This document shows positions 27,071 to 34,801 of a DNA stretch of 64,000 bases, piece after piece. This stretch comes from Hanstruepera flava (GTDB lineage: Bacteria > Bacteroidota > Bacteroidia > Flavobacteriales > Flavobacteriaceae), in assembly GCF_023634025.1 (NCBI RefSeq), contig NZ_JALJCW010000002.1, positions 372,001-436,000 on the forward strand, written 5' to 3'. Each line of letters starts with the position of its first letter. Position 1 is the stretch's first letter. The notes beneath the pieces are model-generated. The model was not told the origin of the DNA, searched no databases, and was given only the letters and a program-made list of their open reading frames with translations. Made by a program: the position numbers and the translations under genes.

Positions 27071-27302
27071 TTAGCAAAGACTTTGATTGAGCTAAAATAT
27101 TTTCTTTGCTGTCATTCGTAAATCCGCTATTTTCAGCTTTTTCAATTTTAGCTCGAATCCAGTCAATTTGAACTTGCTGTTTTCGTGCTTGTCTAATCAA
27201 ATCGTTAACTAACTCGCTTTTGCTTGAATATTCTTTATTATCTACTTGAGATTTTAGCCATTCATCGTTTGGCTTTGTAAATGATATACTTTGTCTCGAC
27301 AT
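27063..27302 (-). CDS. parD: Type II antitoxin, ParD family
   Basis: 79 residues: a ribbon-helix-helix DNA-binding N-terminus (SISFTKPNDEWLKSQVDNKEY, then SSKSELVNDLIRQARK) and a charged C-terminal tail that would wrap the toxin. It precedes and overlaps the ParE gene by 8 bases, the standard order in which the antitoxin is translated first. ParD proteins repress their own promoter. Confidence 0.88.
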   Translation of the reverse strand: MSRQSISFTKPNDEWLKSQVDNKEYSSKSELVNDLIRQARKQQVQIDWIRAKIEKAENSGFTNDSKENILAQSKSLLNG

Positions 27303-27349
27303 AATCTAATAGTTTGATGTAAACATACACCAAATTCGCATCATTTCCA

Positions 27350-27450
27350 AATTGTAGCCTACGGTTTTGTGTATGGCTCGTTGCGGAAAATCCACGAGGA
27401 TTTTCAGAAGTAGGCGAGAACAAGCAATTAGTTATAGCCATTGTTGCCAA
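27350..27450. repeat. Cassette-boundary element
   Basis: About 100 bp with the perfect hairpin GAAAATCC-ACGA-GGATTTTC (27386-27405), outer arms GTAGCCTAC / GTAGGC, and the right end CATTGTTGCCAACAGTAT against the stop of the next gene. TTGTTGCC at 27441-27448 is the reverse complement of GGCAACAA at 28174-28181. Confidence 0.78.
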
Positions 27451-27459
27451 CAGTATTTT

Positions 27460-28167
27460 TTATTCAATAGTTATTTCAATATAATCAAATTCATTCTGTT
27501 TGTCAAAAATCTTCATCATAAATGAATTTTCAGTATTTGATTGATATATTTCTTGGATTGACCAATTTTTTGAATTGATACTACCAATATAGTTGAACTT
27601 TTTATCCAACTCATTTGTACTGCTCATTTTATAAACATCTATAATTGAGCGATACTCGTAGTATTTTTCAAAACTATCATCATAACAAGATGAGTAAAGA
27701 ATCATATATCCTGGTAAAAAAATTGGATAAGAACCTCCATCAAATTCAGAAGCCACGGATAGAGTTGAGCCACTATATGAATCAATTAAATATAATTCGC
27801 ATACATCTCTACATTTTGAAATTATATGAACTTCAGCATTTTCAGAATATCCATTGTATTGGTAGCACGCTCCAACAATTTTTTCTTTACATTCAAACTT
27901 AAAAATTGATTTTCTGTCACCCATATGCAATTCAAAATCCTTTTTATAGTCAGCAGTTAGCAAGTCTTCTTTAAGGGAATTTTCATAAAAATGTAATGAA
28001 TCAATTATTTTAAAATCACATTTCAAATTATTATTTAGATTCAATTCAGTCGTAGCTAAAAGTTTTTTTTCAACAGTACTGAAATCAATTGTCCTAATTG
28101 AATCATTTTGAGAATAAATGTTCATAAAACAAAATAGATTGATTAAGAATACTGTCGGTTTTTTCAT
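27460..28167 (-). CDS. Exported protein of unknown function
   Basis: 235 residues with a signal peptide (PTVFLINLFCFMNIYSQ, about 4-20). The mature part is mixed alpha/beta with several cysteines (CKEKIVGACYQY, CRDVCELYL, YSSCYDDS) and no motif I recognise. It is the most upstream cassette of the array, bracketed by TTGTTGCC (27441) and GGCAACAA (28174), with only 6 bases between the start codon and the inverted core, so its promoter must lie outside the cassette or in the repeat. Confidence 0.7.
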   Translation of the reverse strand: MKKPTVFLINLFCFMNIYSQNDSIRTIDFSTVEKKLLATTELNLNNNLKCDFKIIDSLHFYENSLKEDLLTADYKKDFELHMGDRKSIFKFECKEKIVGACYQYNGYSENAEVHIISKCRDVCELYLIDSYSGSTLSVASEFDGGSYPIFLPGYMILYSSCYDDSFEKYYEYRSIIDVYKMSSTNELDKKFNYIGSINSKNWSIQEIYQSNTENSFMMKIFDKQNEFDYIEITIE

Positions 28168-28183
28168 ATTGATGGCAACAATT

Positions 28184-28208
28184 GGATAAACACAGTGGTG
28201 TTTATTCC
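28184..28208. other. Hairpin at the upstream edge of the cassette array
   Basis: GGATAAACAC and GTGTTTATTCC form a ten-pair stem with one bulge and a four-base loop, right outside the GGCAACAA core of the first cassette. It could be a terminator or part of an entry site for the array. Confidence 0.4.
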
Positions 28209-28666
28209 CATTATATTTATCCCTATAAGAGTGCTTTTACACCCATATAGGGCGAATAAAGTTAATAACTTCAAAACTAACCATTTCTTGCTATTTAACC
28301 TATACGTACGGGTGCGTAATTTAGCTAATAGCTCTTTAAGGTCTGCGTTAGGTCTTATTAAGGCCTCCTTAAGGTTTCCTTCAGGCCAACCCGTGATAAT
28401 TCCTACAAAATACGACCTAAAAATAAGGTGCGTGTATAGCTTAAGTATGGCTTAAGTATGGCTTAAGTATGGATAGTGTATGCAATAGCCTATTCAACAA
28501 AAATGATATAAAACGGCAAAAACAGCATAAAATGGCACAAACAAAAAAAGCAACTTTAAATAATACTAGGTGGTTGGGTTCATCGTAGGCTCTTTACCAA
28601 CCTTCAGGTTAAACCCAAACCTATCTGTATCGGTTGCTAGGGGTAAAGGAGGTGTAATACGGTTCC
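28209..28666. other. Gene-free stretch with short repeats
   Basis: No convincing coding frame is seen on either strand. It holds a run of imperfect 10-12 bp words built on TTAAGG (28334-28391) and three exact copies of CTTAAGTATGG (28440-28472). A short plus-strand frame across it (28195-28455) has no ribosome site and odd composition. It separates the cassette array from the conserved chromosome. Confidence 0.6.
28440..28472. repeat. Three direct copies of an 11-bp unit
   Basis: CTTAAGTATGG is repeated three times head to tail with no mismatch. The period of 11 is close to one helical turn, so the copies would face the same side of the DNA. Confidence 0.9.
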
Positions 28667-29068
28667 TTAATGGTTTTTAACAGGATCCTGCCCATGCACC
28701 ACCTGCCTAAAATCCTTGGGCTGTTTAGCGTTCAGTAGCTTTAACCCACCAGAGGCTTTAATTAACGCTTCAAAATGGGCTTCTCGGTTTTCATATTGCG
28801 TAGCATTGGCATAGGTGGTAATCAAAATAAAGGTGTAGGGTGTCACTTCACTGGGTTCAATTTCCAACAGTTGGTAACTGGCAATATAACCGTTTGTCAA
28901 AGCAGCCTCCCGTAAGGCTTTCCAATTGTTTTCATAGTAGTACAGGGTTTCTGCATGGTTGTTGTTAAGTACGGCAACAAAATCTACAGATGATAGCTTG
29001 GTGTCGTTTTGGGCAAAGCCGGTCATACTTAAACCCAAAGCAAAACAAATAAGTACAAAGTGTTTCAT
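28667..29068 (-). CDS. Small exported protein of unknown function
   Basis: 133 residues from the ATG at 29068, which provides a clean signal peptide (KHFVLICFALGLSMTGFAQ). The mature part alternates helices and strands (DFVAVLNNNHAETLYYYENNWKALREAALTNGY given in pieces; FILITTYANATQYENRE) like a dimeric alpha/beta-barrel domain. No active-site motif is recognised. It is divergent from tonB, and the 29159-29172 palindrome lies between them, closer to tonB. Confidence 0.7.
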   Translation of the reverse strand: MKHFVLICFALGLSMTGFAQNDTKLSSVDFVAVLNNNHAETLYYYENNWKALREAALTNGYIASYQLLEIEPSEVTPYTFILITTYANATQYENREAHFEALIKASGGLKLLNAKQPKDFRQVVHGQDPVKNH

Positions 29069-29158
29069 GGTTATACGTTTTTCGCTTACTAATGTATTAA
29101 AAGAACACACACCTTACCGTTAACAAAATACTAATACCCAAAGGCCTATAGGATAAAC

Positions 29159-29202
29159 ATGACTTATATCATAGTTTTTGGCTTAAATGCTAACTAACTT
29201 TA
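29159..29202 (+). promoter_or_regulatory. FNR/CRP-type site and -7 box upstream of tonB
   Basis: The palindrome ATGACTTATATCAT (29159-29172) has half-sites TGAC and ATCA four bases apart. TAACTTTA (29195-29202), a one-mismatch -7 box, is centred 33 bp downstream, the same spacing as in four other promoters of this window. The ATG is at 29223. Confidence 0.65.
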
Positions 29203-29222
29203 AGTCAGTAAATAGCAATATT

Positions 29223-29951
29223 ATGGAAACTAAAAAGAATCCCAATCTGGAAATAGGTAGAAATAGCAGCATCTACTTTGCTATTGGCCTAAATATCATG
29301 CTGTTCTTTACATGGCGTGGTTTAGAATACAAATCCTACGAAAAAGACGATTTTGCAATGGAAATATTGGATATAGGCGAAGAAATTGAAGAAGATATTC
29401 CAATAACCAATTTAGAGGCACCACCGCCACCACCACCGCCACCAGCCGCTGCAGCTCCTGATGTTATAACTATTGTTGAAGATACCGAGGAAATAGAAGA
29501 AACGGTTATTGAAAGCTCTGAAACAGACCAAGACGATGAAATCGCCGACCCTATTGAAGTGTCTGATGTAGCAGTAGAAGAAGTGGAAGAAGAAGTGTCT
29601 GTACCGTTTTCTGTTGTAGAAAACGTACCCATCTTCCCAGGATGTAAAGGGAAAAACAATACAGAACTGCGTAATTGCTTTGCCCTAAAAATGAACGAGC
29701 ATATTAAAAAGCATTTTAAGTACCCAGAGTCTGCACTGGAAATGGGTGTGCATGGTAAAGTATTTGTATTGTTTGCTGTAGATGCTAATGGTAACGTGAG
29801 CAATATTAAAACACGTGGCCCAGACAAAAAATTAGAGGAAGAAGCATACCGCATTATTAGTTTGCTGCCAACCATGGAGCCTGGCAAACAGCGCGGAAGA
29901 CCTGTAAAAGTACCTTATAGTATTCCTATACATTTTAAAATACAAAATTAG
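29223..29951 (+). CDS. tonB: Energy transducer TonB
   Basis: 242 residues from the ATG at 29223. One membrane helix (SIYFAIGLNIMLFFTWRGL, about 16-34), an acidic linker with a run of eight prolines (about 68-75), a second acidic stretch and a C-terminal TonB domain (about 150-240; MGVHGKVFVLFAVDANGNV, then PVKVPYSIPIHFKIQ). TonB couples the proton-motive force to outer-membrane receptors. The likely FNR-type promoter links this copy to low oxygen. The stop overlaps the convergent esterase gene by 4 bases. Confidence 0.88.
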   Translation: METKKNPNLEIGRNSSIYFAIGLNIMLFFTWRGLEYKSYEKDDFAMEILDIGEEIEEDIPITNLEAPPPPPPPPAAAAPDVITIVEDTEEIEETVIESSETDQDDEIADPIEVSDVAVEEVEEEVSVPFSVVENVPIFPGCKGKNNTELRNCFALKMNEHIKKHFKYPESALEMGVHGKVFVLFAVDANGNVSNIKTRGPDKKLEEEAYRIISLLPTMEPGKQRGRPVKVPYSIPIHFKIQN

Positions 29952-31180
29952 TTTCCTGCTTTTAAAGCATCTAATTTAGCTTGCGAATAGCCATTTCCGC
30001 CATTGGTGGACATGGCTTTTTCGTAGGCCTCAATAGCCTTGTCGGTTTGGTTAACAGCCGTATAATAATCACCTAACGAATCGTAAACATTAGAACTGTT
30101 GGGATAGTTTTTAACGTTCAGCTTAAAAAAAGCTTCAGATTTGTCGTTCATGTTTTGGCGTAAAAAGGCATAGCCTAACTGATTGATAACGGCCTCTGGT
30201 GGCAATAATGTGTAGCCCATTTTTTGTGAGGCCCTTGCATAATGGTTTTCAAAAGCGGCTATAATACGTTCCGTGGTTATATCGTCTTCCATAATTCGCG
30301 GAATAATGTCGCCCATATCATACCAGGAAAAAATATACCGCAAACCGTCATACGTGCTAATTAAAGGGACACTGCCATGGGAGTCATCATTATAATACTT
30401 GTAATCAAATGCCAATCTACTACTGCTATTGGGAACAACTTGAGTAGAAAATTCCAAGATATCGCGAATGTGTTGCGTAGTACCTGTAGTATCTTGCATA
30501 ACAGTGTTGACATCTATCCCAGGTGCCATGGTATTGGCAATACCCACAAATACGGTTTCCGCACTGTAATTGTTGCGGTTTAAGAGTACTTTAGATTTGT
30601 TGAGTAAATCAGAATGGGCCCACCACAAACTTGGGTCAATAGCAATATAGGCATTAAACAAGTCTGGGTGGTTTAAAAGGGTATGTAACACAGTTAATCC
30701 ACCAAGCGAATGACCAATAAATAACCGATAAGGTGTTGTAGGGTAGGTTTCATCAATGTAGGGCATAAGCTCATCAGATATAAACTTAATAAAGTTTTCG
30801 CCACCACCAGTAACGTTTAAGGCACCCATGCTGCCATCGGCCACAGGTGTTAAGTCACGCATACGGTTAGTGTTGGGAATACCAACTACTATCATTTTGG
30901 GTATAAGGGTATTACCATTAATGGAGCTTAATTGACGTATCATACCAACCACAGACGGAAAGTGCGCACTGCCATCCAACAAATACACAACAGGAAAACG
31001 CTCTCCAGAATTAGGCTCTGTATTGGGTACATGAACCCAAAGTCTACGGTCTTCATTCAGTATTTGAGATGAAATAGTATCTATAGACCCAATATTGATT
31101 TTTCCATAATCTATATGTTGTGCAAAAGTAAATGGTACAAAAAACAGGAATAAAAGGGCAATAGATAAACGGGATTTCAT
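29948..31180 (-). CDS. Alpha/beta hydrolase (esterase D/IroE-like) with C-terminal TPR
   Basis: 410 residues: signal peptide (about 1-20), an esterase domain with the nucleophile elbow GHSLGG and the context FIGHSLGGLTVLHTLLNHP (residues about 155-173), and two C-terminal tetratricopeptide repeats (YDSLGDYYTAVNQTDKAIEAYEKA). Family members hydrolyse thioesters such as S-formylglutathione or siderophore esters. The exported location would fit siderophore or polyester hydrolysis, but the substrate is not visible. Convergent with tonB. Confidence 0.85.
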   Translation of the reverse strand: MKSRLSIALLFLFFVPFTFAQHIDYGKINIGSIDTISSQILNEDRRLWVHVPNTEPNSGERFPVVYLLDGSAHFPSVVGMIRQLSSINGNTLIPKMIVVGIPNTNRMRDLTPVADGSMGALNVTGGGENFIKFISDELMPYIDETYPTTPYRLFIGHSLGGLTVLHTLLNHPDLFNAYIAIDPSLWWAHSDLLNKSKVLLNRNNYSAETVFVGIANTMAPGIDVNTVMQDTTGTTQHIRDILEFSTQVVPNSSSRLAFDYKYYNDDSHGSVPLISTYDGLRYIFSWYDMGDIIPRIMEDDITTERIIAAFENHYARASQKMGYTLLPPEAVINQLGYAFLRQNMNDKSEAFFKLNVKNYPNSSNVYDSLGDYYTAVNQTDKAIEAYEKAMSTNGGNGYSQAKLDALKAGN

Positions 31181-31385
31181 GGCTTAAGTATTTTAAACGA
31201 AGGCTTTCATGGTCGATTTGATACCATTAAAGTAAAGAAAATTAATGGCGAATAGATTATATTTAACATTTCATCATGAAAAAATAACAGTTCGGTGTAT
31301 TCTATTTTATTTCTCTGTAAATGGTGTAGATATTTGTCCTATCAATTTAAACGAACAGTTACAATATATTTTTAAAACTCGAATT

Positions 31386-32009
31386 ATGAAAAAACTATTA
31401 CTAACCGTATTTGCCCTAGTAGCATTAACAGTGCAGGCACAAACACCATTTGAAAAAGGAATGCAAAAGGCCTTTGCACTTTGGGAATCTGGAGACATGA
31501 ATGCAGCCGAACAACTTTTTGAACGTATAGCTAATGCTGAAAAAGACGAATGGTTGCCTTATTATTACGTGGCACAGATTAATAGCTTAAAAAGCTGGGA
31601 GGAAAAAGATATTAATGTATTAAAGGCACAATTGGACAAGGCCCAAAACTATATAGATCAGGCCAAGGCCATTAGCCCTAAAAACCCCGAGATTATGGTC
31701 ATGCAAGCCCACATATATACCAATTGGGTGGCTTACGATGGCGCAACTTATGGCATGAAATATGGCGGCATTGTTTCAGGAATTTATAGCGAAGCCTATA
31801 CTATAGCTCCTAACAATCCCAGAGTGGTTTACAATAAGGCAGAATGGGAAATGGGAAGTGCACGATACTTTGGTAACGATACAGCACCATATTGTAAGGA
31901 CATTGAAAAATCCATAGAACTTTTCACTAACTTTAAACCGGAATCACCTTTTGCCCCTAATTGGGGGAAAGAACGTGCCGAACAAGTATTGGCAGAATGT
32001 AAACAATAA
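31386..32009 (+). CDS. Exported TPR-like protein
   Basis: 207 residues from the ATG at 31386 with a signal peptide (KLLLTVFALVALTVQAQ). Two TPR-like helical pairs follow (MQKAFALWESGDMNAAEQLFERIANAEKD given by position 25-55, and PNNPRVVYNKAEWEMGSARYF). It stands 22 bases before the sensor kinase gene and may share its transcript. Function unknown; such proteins often act as periplasmic scaffolds. Confidence 0.7.
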   Translation: MKKLLLTVFALVALTVQAQTPFEKGMQKAFALWESGDMNAAEQLFERIANAEKDEWLPYYYVAQINSLKSWEEKDINVLKAQLDKAQNYIDQAKAISPKNPEIMVMQAHIYTNWVAYDGATYGMKYGGIVSGIYSEAYTIAPNNPRVVYNKAEWEMGSARYFGNDTAPYCKDIEKSIELFTNFKPESPFAPNWGKERAEQVLAECKQ

Positions 32010-32031
32010 GCCTTTAAGCAGATAGATACCT

Positions 32032-33363
32032 ATGAACAAACATGTGAAAAATATTGTTATCACCTTCTGTATTGGAGTTGGTGTTTTTATAATTGGAAAC
32101 TTCATTTCAGATGGTTTCGAATTTGAAAGTACAACCGACTTTTTTATTGAATTTTTGTTCTATCAGCTATATACATTTGTGTTGGGGTATTCCAATATGT
32201 ACTTCTTTGGGTATTTAGAGTCTATTAATTGGAAGAAGACTGACAGGATTAAACGGTTGACAATAGGTATCGTAGGATCAGTAGGTATTACCTTAATGGG
32301 ATTGTTTTTGCTTCGCATGGGAACCTCATTGTATTATTTTGGTAATACATTTCAACAGTTTTTAGAGCACGAAACCTTTAGAGCCTATCAATTTGGACTG
32401 TGGATTACCCTAAGCATCGTAATCGTATTTCACATCATTTACTTTTACAATAAGTATCAGCAGAACAAAATAAAGGAACAAAAAGTTATTGCTGGTACAG
32501 CTAGTGCCAAGTTCGATGCCTTAAAAAATCAGTTAGACCCTCATTTTTTGTTTAACAGCTTAAATGTATTAACCAGTTTAATTGATGAAAACCCAGATAA
32601 CGCGCAGCGGTTTACAACAGCCTTATCCAAAGTGTACCGATACGTATTGGAACAAAAAAACAAGGACTTGGTTTCGGTAGATGAGGAATTGGACTTTGCC
32701 CGAACCTATATGATGCTCCTTAAAATGCGCTTTGAAGATAGCATTGTTTTTGAAATACCCAAAAAAGCATCAAATCCAGAAAGTAAGGTAGTGCCTTTGT
32801 CATTACAATTGTTACTGGAAAACGCGGTAAAACATAACACGGTAACATCCAGTAAGCCCTTACACATTAAAATTTATGAAGACCATGGCGACTTAATTGT
32901 AGAAAACAATTTTCAGCCCAAACAAATTGTAAAAAAGAGTAGTGGTGTAGGTTTAAGTAATATTATGCAACGCTACCAATTATTAACAAATAGAAAAGTA
33001 AACATCAATCAACAAGCAAACCGTTTTGCAGTAGCAATACCAATGCTTACAAAACAAATATCAATTATGGAATCAAATTATTCAAACAGTAAAGAAGAGG
33101 CTTACTATAAAGCTAAAAAACGGGTAGAGGAAATAAAAGGTTTCTATGGCAATGTCATTTCTTTTATGGTAGTAATCCCCTTTTTAATTTTTATTAATTA
33201 TAGAACATCATGGGATTTTCAATGGTTTTGGTTTCCTATTTTGGGCTGGGGAATGGGTATTGTATTTCATGCTTTTGGCGTTTTTGGATATGGCAGAAAC
33301 TGGGAAGAGCGTAAAATTCAAGAAATTCTAGAGAAAGAAAATCAACGTAAAAACTGGAACTAA
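32032..33363 (+). CDS. LytS/YehU-type sensor histidine kinase with fused 2TM domain
   Basis: 443 residues: four N-terminal membrane helices (about 7-140), the His_kinase motif LDPHFLFNSLNVLTSL with the phosphorylated histidine at 171, an ATPase domain with N-box ENAVKHN and SGVGLSNIMQRY, then an added C-terminal 2TM domain (about 355-440; KKRVEEIKGFYGNVISFM ... NWEERKIQEILEKE). This extra domain is repeated as two separate genes downstream. Overlaps the next gene by one base (TAATG). The partner is the LytTR regulator at 34040. Confidence 0.9.
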   Translation: MNKHVKNIVITFCIGVGVFIIGNFISDGFEFESTTDFFIEFLFYQLYTFVLGYSNMYFFGYLESINWKKTDRIKRLTIGIVGSVGITLMGLFLLRMGTSLYYFGNTFQQFLEHETFRAYQFGLWITLSIVIVFHIIYFYNKYQQNKIKEQKVIAGTASAKFDALKNQLDPHFLFNSLNVLTSLIDENPDNAQRFTTALSKVYRYVLEQKNKDLVSVDEELDFARTYMMLLKMRFEDSIVFEIPKKASNPESKVVPLSLQLLLENAVKHNTVTSSKPLHIKIYEDHGDLIVENNFQPKQIVKKSSGVGLSNIMQRYQLLTNRKVNINQQANRFAVAIPMLTKQISIMESNYSNSKEEAYYKAKKRVEEIKGFYGNVISFMVVIPFLIFINYRTSWDFQWFWFPILGWGMGIVFHAFGVFGYGRNWEERKIQEILEKENQRKNWN

Positions 33364-33674
33364 TGGAAACGGCATTCGAACAACAAAAACGATTGGAACG
33401 CGCTAAAAAACGTGTTAAGAAAATAAAAGGGTTCTACTCACACCTATTGGTGTATGTGGTTATAAATATAATGATTGTCATTATCAACGTTCAAAACTTG
33501 GAACCAGGAGAAAGTTATTTTCAATATAAGAACTTTTTTACCCTGTTCTTTTGGGGATTGGGACTAGCAGTACATGGCCTATCAGTTTTTCTACCTGATT
33601 TTGTACTGGGAAAAAACTGGGAGGAACGCAAGATTAAAGAAATTATGGACCGCGATAAAAAACACTGGAGTTGA
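33363..33674 (+). CDS. 2TM domain protein
   Basis: 103 residues, a single 2TM domain: basic helix AKKRVKKIKGFYSHLLVYVVINIMI, second helix FTLFFWGLGLAVHGLSVF and the final KNWEERKIKEIMDRD. The domain closely resembles the C-terminus of the upstream kinase. The start overlaps the kinase stop by one base and the next start is one base after its stop, so the three products are translationally linked. Role unknown; a membrane partner of the kinase is plausible. Confidence 0.88.
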   Translation: METAFEQQKRLERAKKRVKKIKGFYSHLLVYVVINIMIVIINVQNLEPGESYFQYKNFFTLFFWGLGLAVHGLSVFLPDFVLGKNWEERKIKEIMDRDKKHWS

Positions 33675-33675
33675 T

Positions 33676-34005
33676 ATGGAACAGGATGCGTTTAAACCCT
33701 ACCAACAGGATAAGGCAGAAAAAAGAGTAAAAGAAATAAAAGGCTTTTATGTGCATGTGTTTATATATCTGGTTACCAATCTGGTTTGGATAATGATTTT
33801 GTTGTATTACAACCAAATGTCCAGCTATACCCAATATGGTTTTTGGGGAATGGGTTACGGTCAGGTAGCTATGGCTGTATTTTGGGGTGTTGGCATACTT
33901 TCGCACTGGTTTTTAGTTTTTGGCAAAAACATATCATTTTCAAAAAAATGGGAAAACCGAAAGATCAAGGAACTACTTGATAAGGAAAACCAGAAATGGG
34001 AATAA
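33676..34005 (+). CDS. 2TM domain protein
   Basis: 109 residues from the ATG at 33676, one base after the previous stop. Another 2TM domain: AEKRVKEIKGFYVHVFIYLVTNLVW, then YGQVAMAVFWGVGILSHWFLVFG and KKWENRKIKELLDKE. It is the third copy of the domain in this operon. Upstream in-frame codons overlap the previous gene and were rejected as start. Confidence 0.88.
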   Translation: MEQDAFKPYQQDKAEKRVKEIKGFYVHVFIYLVTNLVWIMILLYYNQMSSYTQYGFWGMGYGQVAMAVFWGVGILSHWFLVFGKNISFSKKWENRKIKELLDKENQKWE

Positions 34006-34039
34006 CATAAAATCAATTTATTAGTAAATTTAAAAAGTA

Positions 34040-34795
34040 ATGACCGTAATAATTATAGAAGACGAAAAACCATCAGCTAGGCGTTTACAACGTATGTTGG
34101 ATAAATTGGATATTCAGGCCAATACGCTGTTGCATTCGGTAGAAGAGTCTATTGAATGGTTTCAAAACAACCAGCATCCCGATTTAATATTTTTAGACAT
34201 TCAGTTAAGCGATGGGCTCTCGTTTGAAATATTTGAATCTGTTGCCGTTAAATCAGCCATTATTTTTACAACCGCTTATGATGAATATGCCTTGCAAGCT
34301 TTTAAATTAAATAGTATAGATTATTTGTTGAAACCTATTGACGAAAGCGAACTTGAAAAAGCAATACATCAATACCGCGACAACTTTCCGGTTAATAAAC
34401 AAGTAACTTTAGATTTTAGTGATATTAAAAATTTATTGGTCAACCCCATTGAGCGTGAGTATAAAAAACGGTTTTCAGTAAAAATAGGTCACCATTTAAA
34501 GCTGGTGAATATTGATGATATTGAATGTTTTTACAGTGAAAACAAAGGAACATATTTGCATACGGTCGATGGTAGAAATTACCTTATAGACCATACTTTA
34601 GAGCAGTTGGAAGAGGAGTTGGAACCACAAACGTTTTTTAGAATAAGCCGTAAGTTTTTTGTTAACATCAATGCCATCCAAGATATAATAAGCTATACCA
34701 ACTCCAGATTACAAATCAAACTGAAAACATTCAATGGGCAAGAGGTAATTGTTGCTCGAGAACGTGTAAAAGATTTTAAAAACTGGTTGGAATAA
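34040..34795 (+). CDS. LytTR family response regulator
   Basis: 251 residues: receiver domain (about 1-120) with acidic pocket IIIEDE, phospho-acceptor D53 in IFLDIQ and KP in YLLKPID; then a LytTR DNA-binding domain (about 145-250; IECFYSENKGTYLHT, FFRISRKFFVNI). It is the natural partner of the LytS-type kinase 677 bases upstream in the same operon. LytTR regulators bind paired short direct repeats; no such pair was assigned here. Confidence 0.92.
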   Translation: MTVIIIEDEKPSARRLQRMLDKLDIQANTLLHSVEESIEWFQNNQHPDLIFLDIQLSDGLSFEIFESVAVKSAIIFTTAYDEYALQAFKLNSIDYLLKPIDESELEKAIHQYRDNFPVNKQVTLDFSDIKNLLVNPIEREYKKRFSVKIGHHLKLVNIDDIECFYSENKGTYLHTVDGRNYLIDHTLEQLEEELEPQTFFRISRKFFVNINAIQDIISYTNSRLQIKLKTFNGQEVIVARERVKDFKNWLE

Positions 34796-34801
34796 ATAGT
34801 A

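Larger units (their letters stand above)
19662..28181 (-). mobile_element. Putative gene-cassette array lacking a visible integrase
   Basis: Ten or so short transcription units, all on the minus strand, alternate with related 70-190 bp imperfectly palindromic spacers. In the sense direction each gene's stop is followed within a few bases by an AT-rich stretch, a variable core ending in AAC, and often TATAATT-ATTGC, then inner hairpins; the spacer ends in GTT plus a core complementary to that of the same gene's own 3' end. Complementary ends of one cassette, rather than of one spacer, are what cutting and joining within GTT would create in an integron. The cores do not match the standard integron RYYYAAC / GTTRRRY consensus, and no recombinase gene is in the window, so the mechanism is an inference. 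Confidence 0.6.

Noticed and set aside
19662-28181. Canonical integron attC sites
   Set aside because: The ends are GTT plus bases such as GCCA, CTAC or GGCA, which do not fit GTTRRRY; so the array is called cassette-like only, not an integron.
28195-28455. Plus-strand frame of 86 codons in the gene-free stretch
   Set aside because: No ribosome site, odd composition and it spans the short repeats; no sign of a domain.
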